Shown: in pieces, positions 1 through 11,172 of the stretch
Layout of the letters: each line of letters opens with the position of its first letter
Numbering within the stretch: position 1 is the first letter of the stretch
NCBI GenBank assembly: GCA_963675135.1
Contig: OY776125.1
Span: 26,770,565-26,834,564, forward strand
Length of the DNA stretch: 64,000 bases
Source: Galeopsis tetrahit
Lineage: Eukaryota; Streptophyta; Magnoliopsida; Lamiales; Lamiaceae
Direction of reading: 5' to 3'
Position numbers and translations under genes: made by a program
The notes under the pieces: generated by a model
Databases searched by the model: none
What the model was told of the DNA's origin: nothing
Seen by the model: the letters and a program-made list of their open reading frames with translations, nothing else

Positions 1-26
1 AAATTAATTGTACGTAATATTTGTAC

Positions 27-66
<40 letters not shown>

Positions 67-270
67 CAATATTATCATAATCATATAAATTAATATACGT
101 TCAAGAAAATTTAAATTTCAAGTCTTCAACATAATTAAAATCAATTATCATCTTGTCCACCTAAACAAACAAAATAACATTAAAAAAAACATAAGTGTAT
201 CAATTCAATCTTTAATTCAAATTAAACAACATAAAAACACATAAGTCTATTAATCATCATTACCACTCTC

Positions 271-1604
271 CTACTCCTCATCATCGTCGTCATCCTCATC
301 ACCCTCGTCATCATCATAATCATCATTCCCACGTCCACCCTCAACATTATCGGATCCCGACCCCGACCTACCACCACTTAGACCCTGAACCAAAAGCTGA
401 AGTTGAGCTATTTTGTTAGTGAAGTCATCTCTCAAGGTGTTCTCCCTGGTCAACATCTCTTAGCGCAACTGGTTTCGTAACTCTACACGCTCGTGGGCAA
501 TACGTTGATCTAACTCTTCCTGAGTGTATCGCCCGAATGTACCGGCTAAAGTCAAGCCAGGTCCGGAGATGCGTCTACTCTTGCCCAATTGACCAAGTTC
601 TTTGATGCGTCCATGTGATTTTTTAACCTTTTTTGAGGTACAACTCAGACATATCGGACATATCGGGAGCCAATTGACCAAGTCCTTTGATGTTGCACAG
701 ACGCATAACACCAGAATCGTCTGAAGTGCAAGAGGCATGCCATATCATATCCTTTGCAGTAGTCTTGTACATATACAATCTTTGCAAACGAAGAATTATC
801 GGAAAGTAGAACATCTCATTAACCAGACGTTTCTTTTTCAACCGACCATCTGCATCAAAAAGACTAGGCTTTTTCAACCGGACGAAGAATCTAGTTCGTT
901 GTCTGCCCCCCAAAATAACATGTAGTTAGGTGCACAACAATCAATCCTCTCCACCGGAAGACCCATCCCACTCATCAATTGTTTGGTATCGTTAAATTTC
1001 TTAGGAACCCTATTTTCTGGAGGACAAATCTCACGAATCAAGTCAACGACCTGACTGTAACCCCTTTCAGACAATCTGTTTTCAGTTTTAATGTTCAGTA
1101 ATCGAGCATTGAATGACAACTGGGAATAAGATTCACAACCAGGATACAGATCTTCGTCCACTGCACGAAGCATGTCATAAAACTGTGCAGCATTCTCATT
1201 AGGGGGTTCTTCGATTTGTTGTTGATCTTCCACATTTTCAAAAGTTGGACCTCCACCGGTTAGGTCTTCTATCATATCATGGTACGAAGTAGGGCCCGTT
1301 TTTTCAAATTCGTGTGAAGTATGATTTAAATCCATCCGGGTTTTGAAATAATGGACATGGACCCCAACTCTCCTCACCGTGCAAAATCAAATTATAATAG
1401 TTGGGGTGAAATCCATTGTTGTATAAATGTGTTTTCAGCTCACTAGGATTTCTAAACGTCTGATTTCGACATCTAGCTTTCGTGCAAGGACACATAATTT
1501 GTCCTTCTCTCAATAAACTCATCTAGTCCACTAAGAAATTCAGGGTTAATAATTCCATACAACGATCTTGGACCATACATCCAACTACGTCTTGAATAAT
1601 CCAT
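271..1604 (-). pseudogene. Broken CACTA (En/Spm-type) transposase gene
   Basis: Read on the minus strand from an ATG at 1604, the first frame gives a transposase-associated N-terminus (MDYSRRSWMYGPRSLYG, then NPEFLSGLDEF). A frame change near 1520 continues into a Cys-containing zinc-finger-like part (IMCPCTKARCRNQTF) and LKTHLYNNGF. After another frame change, 874-1377 encodes the start of the transposase core, ending near NYMLFWGADNE. The catalytic middle is missing: the next frame (623-860) jumps to FYFPIILRLQRLYMYKTTAKDM, near the C-terminal side of such proteins. Further frames give GTFGRYTQEELDQRI and an acidic Asp/Glu-rich tail (271-456). Frameshifts and the internal deletion make it non-functional. 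Copy 2 (34748-36081) shares all of these breaks. Confidence 0.85.
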
Positions 1605-2184
1605 CTGTTTAATATTAATAAATACTTTAGAATTAATTAATAATTTTTTAAATATTTAATATAATATTTTCTAAAAAAATCGGCAGAGTTTCGTCTAATG
1701 TTATTGTACATTCCCAAATAATCAAAATCCTAGTGCATCCATTTCCATCTTTATTAAAATATAATCAAGTCAGAACGCACATTCTACAACACACAATCAA
1801 CCACACCTCATCCCCTCAAGTCCAATTAATCTTCCTAACAATAAATTTATAAATATTTCTAACAAAAAAAAATTATATATAATTTCATCCTAACAACAAA
1901 AATATATCAATTAATTCTAACAATAATTAAAATTATATCAACAATTAATCTAAAATTAACAAATTATAAAAATAAACATACCTAGCCTATACTATATATA
2001 TATACGTACGTACATGCATATTTATATGCTTCAAATTAACAAACAAAAAAACTATCAATTTGCATAACAATACATGCTTTAAATTAATAATATATGCTTC
2101 AACACCTATATATATATATATATATATATGGATCACATAGAGTCGACAAATGAAGTGGGTTAATTAAAAATTCACAGGTGAAAA
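1605..2184. other. AT-rich spacer inside CACTA copy 1
   Basis: No coding potential. AT-rich DNA with a TA dinucleotide repeat near 2110-2130, ending where plastid cemA begins. The same spacer recurs in copy 2 at 36082-36665. Confidence 0.6.
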
Positions 2185-2705
2185 ATGGCAAAAAAGAAAG
2201 CATTCACTCCTCTTTTGTATCTTGCATCTATAGTATTTCTGCCCTGGTGGATTTCTCTCTCATTTACTAAAAGTGTGGAATCTTGGGTTACTAATTGGTC
2301 GAATACGGGTCAATCCGAATTTTTTTTTGAATGATATGCAAGACAAAAGTATTCTAGAAAAGTTCATAGAATTAGAGGAAATCCTCTTCTTGGAAGAAAT
2401 GATCAAGGAATACTCGGAGACACATCTACAAAAGTTTCCTATAGAAATCCACAAAGAAACGATCCAATTGATCAAGATACACAATGAGGATCGTATCCAT
2501 ACGATTTTGCACTTCTCAACAAATCTAATCTGTTTTGTTATTCTAAGTGGTTATTCTATTTTAGGTAATCAAAAACTTGTTATTATTAACTCTTGGACTC
2601 AAGAATTCCTATATAACTTAAGTGATACAGTCAAAGCTTTTTTGATTCTTTTATTAACCGATTTATGTATCGGATTTCATTCAACCCATGGTTGGGAACT
2701 AATGA
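2185..2705 (+). pseudogene. Plastid cemA (ycf10) fragment
   Basis: cemA encodes an inner-envelope protein of chloroplasts involved in proton/CO2 uptake. The ATG at 2185 starts MAKKKAFTPLLYLASIVFLP, the recognisable cemA N-terminus. A run of nine T near 2321 shifts the frame. The protein continues in the next frame (FLNDMQDKSILEKFIELEE, then KETIQLIKIHNEDRIHTILH, then TDLCIGFHSTHGWELM) and ends abruptly, so the C-terminal third is missing. The break is followed by a repeat of cattcaacccatg, a short shared sequence at the junction. It is a nuclear copy of plastid DNA and not expected to function. Copy 2 is at 36666-37186. Confidence 0.85.
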
Positions 2706-2962
2706 TTTCATTCAACCCATGCAGTACAAGGTTCATGACGCAGAACTCGTTTGATTCATTCGATTGGTTTGGATCATACGAAACAAGTATCTTCCCAATC
2801 AATCTAAGAATCCCAACAAATCCCCAATTCAACCTTTTTTGTTAGCCTATCCAAAATTCCCTAATACAAATACAAAAGAGACCTCAATTATTCTAGTTAA
2901 TGAACAGAAAGCCAATCCTCGAATCTCTGAAATTTTATAAGTGGAAATGACTTTCTTATCCT
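2706..2962. other. Unassigned segment between cemA and ndhJ, probably plastid
   Basis: DNA joining the cemA break to the ndhJ stop codon, with no intact gene. It abuts ndhJ without a visible join, so it may be the plastid spacer next to ndhJ (trnF side), but I do not recognise it firmly. The same sequence is in copy 2 at 37187-37443. Confidence 0.4.
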
Positions 2963-3439
2963 TCAATGAGCATCTTGTATTTCATAAAAATTAGGGGCAA
3001 TATAATCCTTACGTAAGGGCCATCCTATCCAACTTTCAGGCATTAAGATACGTTTCAGGGGCGGATGATTATCATAAGAGATTCCCAACATATCATAAGA
3101 TTCTCGTTCTTGAAAATCCACGCTTTTCCAAACCCAGAAAACGGACGGAATTCTAGGATTCCTCCTTGAGGCAAACACTTTTATGCATACCTCTTCTGGT
3201 TGATCCACACCATACTCTATTCTGGTAAGATGATACACACTAGCTAACAGTCCGCCGGGTGCTACATCATAGGCACATTGGGAGCGTAGATAATTGTAAC
3301 CATATACATATAAAATGACAGCAATGGAGTGCCAATCCTCGGGCTTTATTTGTAAAGTCTTTATTCCTTGATAATCAAAGCCCAAAGATCTATGAATTAT
3401 CCCATGCTTGACTAACCAAGCAGACAAACGACCCTGCAT
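2963..3439 (-). pseudogene. Plastid ndhJ, nuclear copy with intact ORF
   Basis: ndhJ encodes a 158-residue subunit of the thylakoid NDH complex. The frame starts at MQGRLSAWLVKHGIIHRSLG and runs to YIAPNFYEIQDAH, the full family length. The in-frame ATG six codons upstream (3457) is ignored because plastid ndhJ begins at MQGRL. Motifs such as ESYDMLGISYDNHPPLKRIL are intact. It lies in the usual plastid order ndhJ-ndhK-ndhC. It is called a pseudogene because it sits in nuclear transposon DNA with no visible nuclear promoter or transit peptide. An intact frame in both copies suggests a recent transfer. Copy 2 is at 37444-37920. Confidence 0.85.
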
Positions 3440-3539
3440 CTTTTTTATCTCCCACATTTTTATTTAGAATATTTCACATTCTCGATCAAATTGATGAAGA
3501 TTGACCCGCTGCTTGTTATTCTGTACAAAGGAGTCCTGT

Positions 3540-4217
3540 CTAATTCACCAATTCATGAGAAGATACTGAACTTTTATATTCGAAAAAGTTTTCAGTAGGG
3601 ATCTCTGAAGTAGATGGTGGTTGATAGAGGAATCTTTGATCATAATTTCGAGTATTCATACTGCGTCCAACATGAAACTTGTGATTAGTCGTAAAACACC
3701 GATTTGCTTGTTGAGACCTAATTCTATTTTCATAGATTTCTCGAGATATTTTCTTACGAAGTTTTGTTATAGCATCGATAACCGCTTCCGATTTAGGGGG
3801 ACAGCCTGGCAAATAGACATCCACAGGAATTAGTTTATCGACTCCCCGAACAGTACTATAAGAATCGGTACTGAACATCCCTCCTGTAATTGTACACGCT
3901 CCCATAGCAATAACATATTTGGGGTCAGGCATTTGCTCATATAATCTCACTAAGGAGGGGGCCATTTTCATTGTGACTGTTCCGGCTGTTAAAATGAGAT
4001 TCGCTTGTCTAGGACTCGATCTTGGTACGAGTCCATAACGATCAAAGTCAAACCGTGATCCTATTAGTGAAGCAAATTCAATAAAACAACAACTGGTACC
4101 ATAGAGAAGCGGCCATAAACTAGAGAGTCTTGACCAATTTGAAAGATCATTTAATGTAGTTGAAATAACTGAAATTTCGGCTGTTCGATTAAGTAAAGGA
4201 AACTCAATGGAATTCAT
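3540..4217 (-). pseudogene. Plastid ndhK, nuclear copy with intact ORF
   Basis: ndhK encodes the NDH subunit that carries an iron-sulfur cluster. From MNSIEFPLLNRTAEISVIS (start 4217) the frame is 225 codons plus stop. It keeps the cluster cysteines in GTSCCFIEFASL, AMGACTITGG and YLPGCPPK. The frame is open 58 codons further upstream, but that part overlaps the ndhC reading frame and is not ndhK. Compared with the usual plastid protein I note Asn in place of Asp in RQANLILTAG and Ser in place of Pro in CPPKSEAV, possible post-transfer changes. It lies 100 bp from ndhJ. Copy 2 is at 38021-38698. Confidence 0.85.
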
Positions 4218-4270
4218 AACTTTTTCAATCTTTTTTTCCCCTTTCTTTTTATTGTCTGAATATTCAGGAG

Positions 4271-4442
4271 CTAAGACGATTCCAATGCTCCCTTTCGCCA
4301 TGCATAAACTAAACCAACAATTAAGATAAGCACGAAAATTAAAGCTTCTATAAATACGGATACGCCCAATACATCGAAACTCATTGCCCATGGATAAAGA
4401 AAAACCGTTTCAACATAAAAAACAACAAAAACTAGAGCAAAC
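4271..4442 (-). pseudogene. Plastid ndhC, 3' part, cut by LTR insertion
   Basis: The minus strand encodes the C-terminal part of the NDH membrane subunit ndhC (VETVFLYPWAMSFDVLG, then GLVYAWRKGALE), stopping at 4271. The Asp normally before VETVF is Tyr here. The sequence is broken at 4442 by a 1628-bp LTR. In copy 1 the N-terminal part of ndhC is absent; in copy 2 it lies on the far side of the LTR at 40557-40747. Confidence 0.8.
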
Positions 4443-6070
4443 TGATTAGTGTGAAAATTGCTCGAAATTCATGTGTTTAAATTGCATAATTTTATAGGAT
4501 TTTGTGCATTATTTACACTAAATTGACTAATTGCATTTGATTTGGAGAAAGTGTATGGTTTGCTATTTTTATAGAAAATTGAGCACTTTTGGAGCAAAAC
4601 ACGTCTCGATTATATTGTGGAGTCAATCGAGGGAAAAATTGAGAAAAGAAGAATGTAATTAGACTCAAGTCAGGAAAGAAAAATCAAAGTCCAATTGGTG
4701 ACTTTTAAATTATCTTCACGGCCCAAATAGATGATGCAGCCCATTTAAACATTTCATCACATTTTGATGCGTGAAGATTGAGGAATTAATTGCCAGAGTA
4801 TTATGGCCCACTTTCAATCATTTGAGCTCCATTCCATTAACTAACTTCGTGGCCCAATATGAAATGCAAGCAAGCAGCTGGGCCATCTTCATAAATTTGG
4901 AGGCCCGCGCCTATTTTGATGAAGGGAGAAGCCCACATATATTTACATTATTTTGGGGGCAGCAGCAAAAAAAAGAGACAAGGGAATTCGGCCAAAACAC
5001 AGCAGCTGGGCAAGAAACAGGGGCCAGACGCACGCATCATTCATTGGGGAAACCCTTTCCTCCCTCACTTCACTCAATACACTCTTAGTTTAATTTAGTT
5101 TATTAGCTAGTTTAAATGTAGTGTTTCATTTTCTTGGAAGTATTGGAGAATTACAAGACCATTTAAGGTGATACCTTTTTTAAATTTAATGTTTTGCTAT
5201 TTATCTTTCATAAGCTTGCTTTTAATTGTTAATTTAGTTATTGGCTAGTTTGTTGGTGTTTAGGTGTTTGAATTTATGATGGAATTAGATTTTTAGCTTA
5301 ATTTTTGGATTGTTTAATTTAATTGGAAGGTGTATTGATTAGGTTAATGGGTTTTGAATGATCATTTACTTGAATTCAATTATTAGATTATATGTTGAAG
5401 CTTGATTAGTGCAACGAGAGTTGGTTAGTCTTGATAGATCGTGTAATCGAGGGTTGAAAATCGAGTAGATTGAGTTAATATTGGATTATCGCAACGAGAG
5501 TTGGGTAATTTTCATTAGAACCCCATTAATTTACACTAATTATTTGAATGAGAGTTTGAGTGATTAGTGAAGAGACTATAGGAGTTTGGTTTCTAGTATT
5601 CAAGTGGAAAAACATGATTAGGGATTAGATTAGATTAATTTAGATAGAGTAGAACCCCCTAATTGTGTGATTACCCGGGTAAGAACGACTCTATTCTTCC
5701 TCCCGATCTTAGGTGGTTTATTAGATACATCTTTAGTGATTGCTCTTATCATACACCGACCAATGAATTAAACGTCCAAGTTAAGCTTTAATCGATTTCC
5801 ACATAATGAAGAACACCCGAACACTACTTTTCACATTTGATATTTGATCATCATTTTACTTGTTTTTCTTAGTTAGCATTTATCTTGTTGATTTTTGCAT
5901 TTAGGTTTAGTCGTTCACCCCATGCTCTTTCACTCTATTTACGTGACAACACACAACACTAAGGCTACGCAAGTAAACTAGTCCCGTGGTTCGATAATTT
6001 AACCGGGCACTTACTTTTACTACGAGGATCCTCTTACACTTGAGAGGTGAGTATTGAAAAATACGTGTCA
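4443..6070. repeat. LTR of retroelement R1 inside ndhC (copy 1)
   Basis: This LTR starts TGATTAGTG and ends ACGTGTCA, so it has TG...CA ends, and it is 1628 bp, exactly as in copy 2 (38924-40551). It is followed by agtttttggcgccgtt, a primer-binding-site-like sequence, so it looks like the 5' LTR of a formerly longer element, gypsy-like by LTR length and primer site. It contains no coding region. Its left flank is the CAAAC target sequence in ndhC. Confidence 0.8.
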
Positions 6071-6086
6071 AGTTTTTGGCGCCGTT

Positions 6087-7026
6087 TGTGAGTGTTATCT
6101 CATAATCTCAAAATCAGCACAGTAAACTACTGAGCTGATAGGATCAGATAAGACGACTTAGGCCTTATCAGATGAGTTGAAGGGTTTCAATCAGATGAGA
6201 AGGTGATGCTTAGAGTTCAGCACAGTTGGGATCAGCACAGTACTGGATTAAGATCAGTACTTCAGCAGACTGGACTAAGATCAGTACTTCAGCAGAGTAG
6301 ATCAGCTCAGTACCAGATCAGCACAGTACCAGATCAGCACAGTACTTGGGTCAGCACAGTACCAGGTCAGCACAGTACTTGGGTCAGCACAGTACTTGGT
6401 CAATGCAGTTAAGATCAGCACAGTATGAAGTCTATCAGCAGAGTTAGCTTTTGATCATCAGAACAGAAGAGTTGGGTATCAGAACACTAAGTAGTGATCT
6501 GATCTTTATGGGCAAGTCTTCTGGTTCAAAGTTAGTTAGTTTAACTAACAGTTTTACAGTTACAACAACTTGAGGGCATAACTACCATTTCAGTTGGGCA
6601 GTAACAGAGCACATGGGTTGTTACAAGCGGTTGCAAACGGTTGATAACTACTCAAAACAGTTCCTAACAGCAGCAACTACCTTTGGTCTTTATATACTCT
6701 TGATTGTGTACATTGTAAAGGTTGACACCCTTTTTGGGATGAGAGATTTAGTACGTTATTGTATTCTTTGAGTTGTGTGAGTTCACGAGTGAAGTGAGGA
6801 AATATCCAATTCCGAGTGAATGAGTGTGTAAACATTCTTTATCAATCAAAGAAGTACTAGTCTGGTCCAGTGGATGTAGATCACATTGATCGAACCACTT
6901 AAATTCTTGTGTGCTGTTTGTCTCGTTGATTACTTTTCTGAATTACTATCCTAGAGCAGTTATTTCTTCTATATTCAAGTGTTCTAATTAGTTGGAGACG
7001 TCTAGCTGATCGGAATCACCTTGACA
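6087..7026 (+). repeat. 5' LTR of R2
   Basis: Starts TGTGAGTGTTATC and ends CACCTTGACA. It is followed at once by attggcgccgtctg, a primer-binding-site-like sequence. It contains a minisatellite (about 6219-6420) built on variants of GATCAGCACAGTAC. The 3' LTR has extra units of this repeat, about 41 bp in all, which is the main difference between the two LTRs. Confidence 0.85.
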
Positions 7027-7070
7027 ATTGGCGCCGTCTGTGGGAAATCGAAGTAGCTGCAGATCTAAAG

Positions 7071-10000
7071 ATGGGGAATTCTACCAAGTACAACATAGAG
7101 AAGTTTACAGGCACTGGAGATTTTGGGCTGTGGAAGGTCAAGATGCAGGCCCTCCTTGAACAGCAAGGATTATTCGAGGCTCTCGAAGAATCCGAAGAGA
7201 TTGCAGAAGAATCTGCAACAGCTGCGGCTGAAAGGAGCAAGTTGCTCAGGAAAGCTCGAAGCACGATCCTACTCTGCCTTGGAGATAAGGTCTTGAGGGA
7301 GGTTGCTAAAGAGAAGTCAGCGAAGGAGGTTTGGGATAAGCTTGAGAAGCTATATATGGTGAAAACTCTTGCTAACCGACTCTATTCGAAGCAGAAGCTG
7401 TATGCCTTTAGAATGGGAGATGACAAACCCATTACGGAGCAGCTAGATGAGTTCAATAAGATTCTTGATGATCTGGAGAATTTGGATGTCAAGTTAGAGG
7501 AAGAGGATAAGGCTCTGATCTTATTGAGTGCTCTGCCTAAGTCCTTTGAAATCCTAAAGGACACCATCTTATATGGTAGAAAGGAAGCAATCACATTGGA
7601 GGATGTGATCTTGGCTGTCAAGTCCAAGCTGTTACATAACAAAACATCTCAAGGAGATAAAAGTAGCAGTGGGGAAGGATTGGCAATCAAGGGAGGTCAG
7701 AAGAAGTCTGTCTCCAAGAAGGGGTCTAGTCAACCCAAAGGAGCTGATAAGGGAAAATCAGCAGTGTCAAATCAGGGGGAAGTAGTGTGCCACCACTGCA
7801 ACAAACCTGGGCACTTTAAGAGTACTTGTTACAAGTACAAACAGCTTATGAGAAAATCTGGTCCTAAGAACCCTGTTGATAAGAATCAAGCAAATCAAAC
7901 CCAAGATGATAAGGAGCAGAAAGGCTATGAGTCAGCTCAGTCCCTATCCATCACTTCCACTAAAGAGCAGCAAGATTGGATTTTAGATTCAGGGTGTTCT
8001 TTCCACATGACTCCAAGAAGAGAGTGGTTTCATGATTTTAAGCATCAGAATGGAGGTTCTGTGTTGTTAGGGAATGATCACACTTGCAAAGTCAGAGGTG
8101 AAGGTACAGTACACTTGAAGATGTATGATGGAGTAGTGAGGATTCTCAAGAGGGTCAGGTATGTTCCTGAACTCAAGAGAAATTTGATATCTCTTGGTAT
8201 GCTGGATTCATTGGGCTATAAATTCCAGTCTGAAGATGGAGAGCTCAGAGTTTCAAAGGGGAAGTTTACTGTTCTTAAAGGAGAGAGAAGAAATGATCTC
8301 TACTTTCTTAAGGGGGGAACAGTTATTGGCAGATCAGATGTGGCAAGGGTGCAAGACAACTCAATGTTGTGGCACAGAAGATTAGGTCATGTAGGAGAGA
8401 AGGGCCTACTTGAGCTAAGTAAGCAAGGATTGCTATGTGGTGACAAGATCACAAAGCTGGATTTGTGTGAGCACTGCATTCTTGGGAAATCCAAGAGATT
8501 GAAGTTTGGGAAGAGTTCACACTCTACCAAAGGAATTTTGGACTATGTCCATTCAGATTTATGGGGGCCAGCTAGGAATCAGACCAGAAGTGGTGGGAGA
8601 TACTTCATGTCTATCATAGATGACTACTCAAGAAAGGTATGGATCACTATCCTGAAATCCAAGTCAGAAGCATTTGAAAAATTTAAGGAATGGCTCACTG
8701 AGGTGGAGAATATTTCTGGAAAGAATCTCAAGCATTTGAGAACTGATAATGGGCTGGAGTTCATATCAGAAGAGTTCAATGTTTTCTGCAAGGAGAAGGG
8801 TATAGTGAGGCATAGAACAGTACCAGGTACACCTCAGCAGAATGGAGTAGCTGAGAGAATGAACCAGACTTTACTTGAGAGAGTTAGATGCATGTTGAGC
8901 AGCTCTGGATTGCCTAAAGTATTTTGGGGAGAAGCAGTGTCAACAGCAGCCTACTTGATAAACAGAAGCCCTTCCTCAGCTGTGCAATTTAAAACCCCAG
9001 AAGAGTTATGGTCTGGCCATGCAGCTGAGTACAGTAATTTGAAGGTGTATGGTTGTTCAGCATATGCCCATGTCAAGCAAGATAAGCTTGAGCCTCGAGC
9101 CTTGAAATGTGTGTTCATAGGATATCCTTCAGGTGTGAAAGGATACAGATTGTGGTGCCTAGAAGCTGGAATGCAGAAGTGTATTATCAGCAGAGATGTA
9201 ACTTTTGATGAGAATAGAATGCCATTGAAAGAGGAGGCAAGCTCCAGTACAGCACACAACAAACCAGATGAGACACAGGTGGAGGTGGAGCATGGTGACA
9301 TCAGAACACTAACTGAAGATCAGATTGATCCAGATGAGGAGGAGATTACTCATAGTGATACTGAGCTTCATGACTATCAGCTGACTAGGGACAGAACCAG
9401 AAGAGAAGTCCACCCACCTCAGAGGTATGGTCAAGCTGACATAGTATCATTTGCATTATGTGCAGCTCTTGAGGTGGAGTCTTTGGAGCCTAAAACTTAC
9501 ACAGAAGCCATCAACTGCCATGACAAAGAGAAGTGGTTAGTTGCTATGGAGGAAGAACTGTTATCTCTTAACAAGAACCAGACTTGGGAGATTGTTGAGA
9601 GGCCTAAGAACAAGAAACTTGTTGGGTGTAAGTGGATCTACAAGAAAAAGGTGGAGGCTTAAAGAGGTGGCAAGATTAGGTACAAGGCAAGACTTGTAGC
9701 TAAAGGATTTACACAGAAAGAAGGTACTGACTTTAATGAAATCTTCTCACCTGTTGTAAAGCATTGTAGCATCAGAATCTTGTTGGCTATGGTTGCTCAG
9801 TATGAATTGGAGCTGCATCAGATGGATGTGACCACAGCATTTCTTCATGGGACTTTAGATGAGAAGATCTACATGAAAATACCAGAAGGGTTGGACATAG
9901 AAGATGGAGGAGACAAAGTGTGCTTACTCAGAAAATCACTCTATGGCCTCAAACAAAGCCCTAGACAATGGTACTTAAGGTTTGATGAGTACATTTGCTC

Positions 10001-11042
10001 AGTTGGTTTTGCAAGAAGCTTGTATGACAGCTGTGTTTACTTCAGGAGGGTTGGGAGTTCAGTTACCTATCTTCTGCTGTATGTAGATGATATGTTAATA
10101 GCTGGGGAGTCTATTAATAGTATCAATCAAGTTAAGGAGATTCTCAAAAGGGAGTTTGAGATGAAAGATCTTGGTGAAGCTAAAGTGATTCTTGGGATGG
10201 AGATCAGTAGAGTTGAGGGAGCAATTCAGCTTAGTCAGCCTACCTATCTGAGGAAGGTGTTAGAGAGATTCAGGATGAATCAAGCTAAGTCAGTTTCTAC
10301 ACCAATTGGTCAGCATCATAAGCTATCCAATCAGATGTGTCCCAAGAACAGCCAAGAAAGAGCTCAGATGAGTAAGGTTCCTTATGCCAGTGCAGTAGGG
10401 AGTTTAATGTATGCTATGGTGTGTTGTAGACCAGATTTAACTCATGCAATGAGTGTAATCAGCAGATACATGAGTGATCCAGGTTTAAGTCATTGGGAGA
10501 CAGTTAAGTGGGTCATGAGATATGTTCTGGGAACAGCTGAGAAAGGTCTGAAATTTCAGAAGATATCAGATGAGGGAGAAGCACTTGTGGGATATGTTGA
10601 TGCCGACTATGCAGCCAATGTAGACACAAGAAAGTCCTTGACAGGGTATGTATTCACCTTATTTGGTACAGCTATATCATGGAGGTCAATACATCAGTCC
10701 GTAGTTGCATTATCTACTACAGAATCAGAATATGTAGCCTTGACTGAAGCAGTAAAGGAGAGCATGTGGCTTAGGGGGATCTTGAAGGAGTTTGGTATAT
10801 CACAAAGAAGTGTGACTGTCTTCTGTGATAACCAAAGTGCAATACATCTTGCAAAGCATCAGGGGTATCATGAGAGAACTAAACATATAGATGTGAAACT
10901 GTACTTTGTAAGAGATATTGTAGAGAAGGGGGTGGTCCAGGTAGTGAAGATTGCTACAGAGGAGAACCCTGCTGATGCGTTCACTAAGGCATTGCCAAAA
11001 GAGAAGTTTGGCTTGTGTCTTAGACTTATTGGACTGCATTAA
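7071..11042 (+). pseudogene. gag-pol polyprotein of copia element R2, one in-frame stop
   Basis: One frame of 1323 codons plus stop is interrupted only by TAA at 9660-9662 (codon 864), inside the reverse transcriptase after GCKWIYKKKVEA. Domains in order: gag from MGNSTKYNIEKFTG; zinc knuckle CHHCNKPGHFKSTC near residue 241; protease ILDSGCSFHM near 304; pre-integrase LWHRRLGH near 434; integrase with SDLWGP, TDNGLEF and TPQQNGVAER (about 495-590). After the stop come reverse transcriptase with YVDDMLIAG near 1004 and RNase H with YVDADYAANVDTRKSLTGYV and TTESEYVAL. The stop removes reverse transcriptase and RNase H from the product. The rest looks undamaged, so the element decayed recently or is mobilised in trans. 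Confidence 0.9.
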
Positions 11043-11172
11043 TTCCTCTGAGGAGAAGGCTACTGTTCTTGTGGCAGAAGATCAGTAGTGGAGGCTATTC
11101 TTTGAGGAGAATAGTGTTGGTGTTTTTTGTTTTGGTGGAGATTAGTTCGATTATGAGCTAAAGGTGGAGAAT

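Larger units (their letters stand above)
1..6070. mobile_element. CACTA transposon copy 1, partial, carrying plastid DNA
   Basis: This stretch matches 34526-40551 almost base for base. The offset is 34477 in the transposase part and 34481 after a dinucleotide-repeat length change. By hand I saw only a few substitutions plus one deletion of about 55 bp in copy 2, near 34670. It holds broken CACTA transposase reading frames, plastid cemA, ndhJ, ndhK and the 3' part of ndhC, then a 1628-bp LTR. The left terminus lies outside the window. The right part is missing because copia element R2 and other DNA follow the LTR. That it belongs to a CACTA element is inferred from copy 2, where both ends are visible. 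Confidence 0.85.

Noticed and set aside
3621..3833. Plus-strand ORF of 70 codons inside ndhK
   Set aside because: It is the antisense of a recognised plastid gene and recurs at 38102 only because the whole segment is duplicated.
2185..4442. The window as actual plastid genome
   Set aside because: The plastid pieces are joined out of order, broken by an LTR with target duplication and enclosed in CACTA DNA with nuclear genes around. A nuclear copy fits better.
4771..5088. 105-codon ORF in LTR R1
   Set aside because: Lies wholly within a non-coding LTR, and its protein has no recognisable motif. It is present in both copies because the LTR is.
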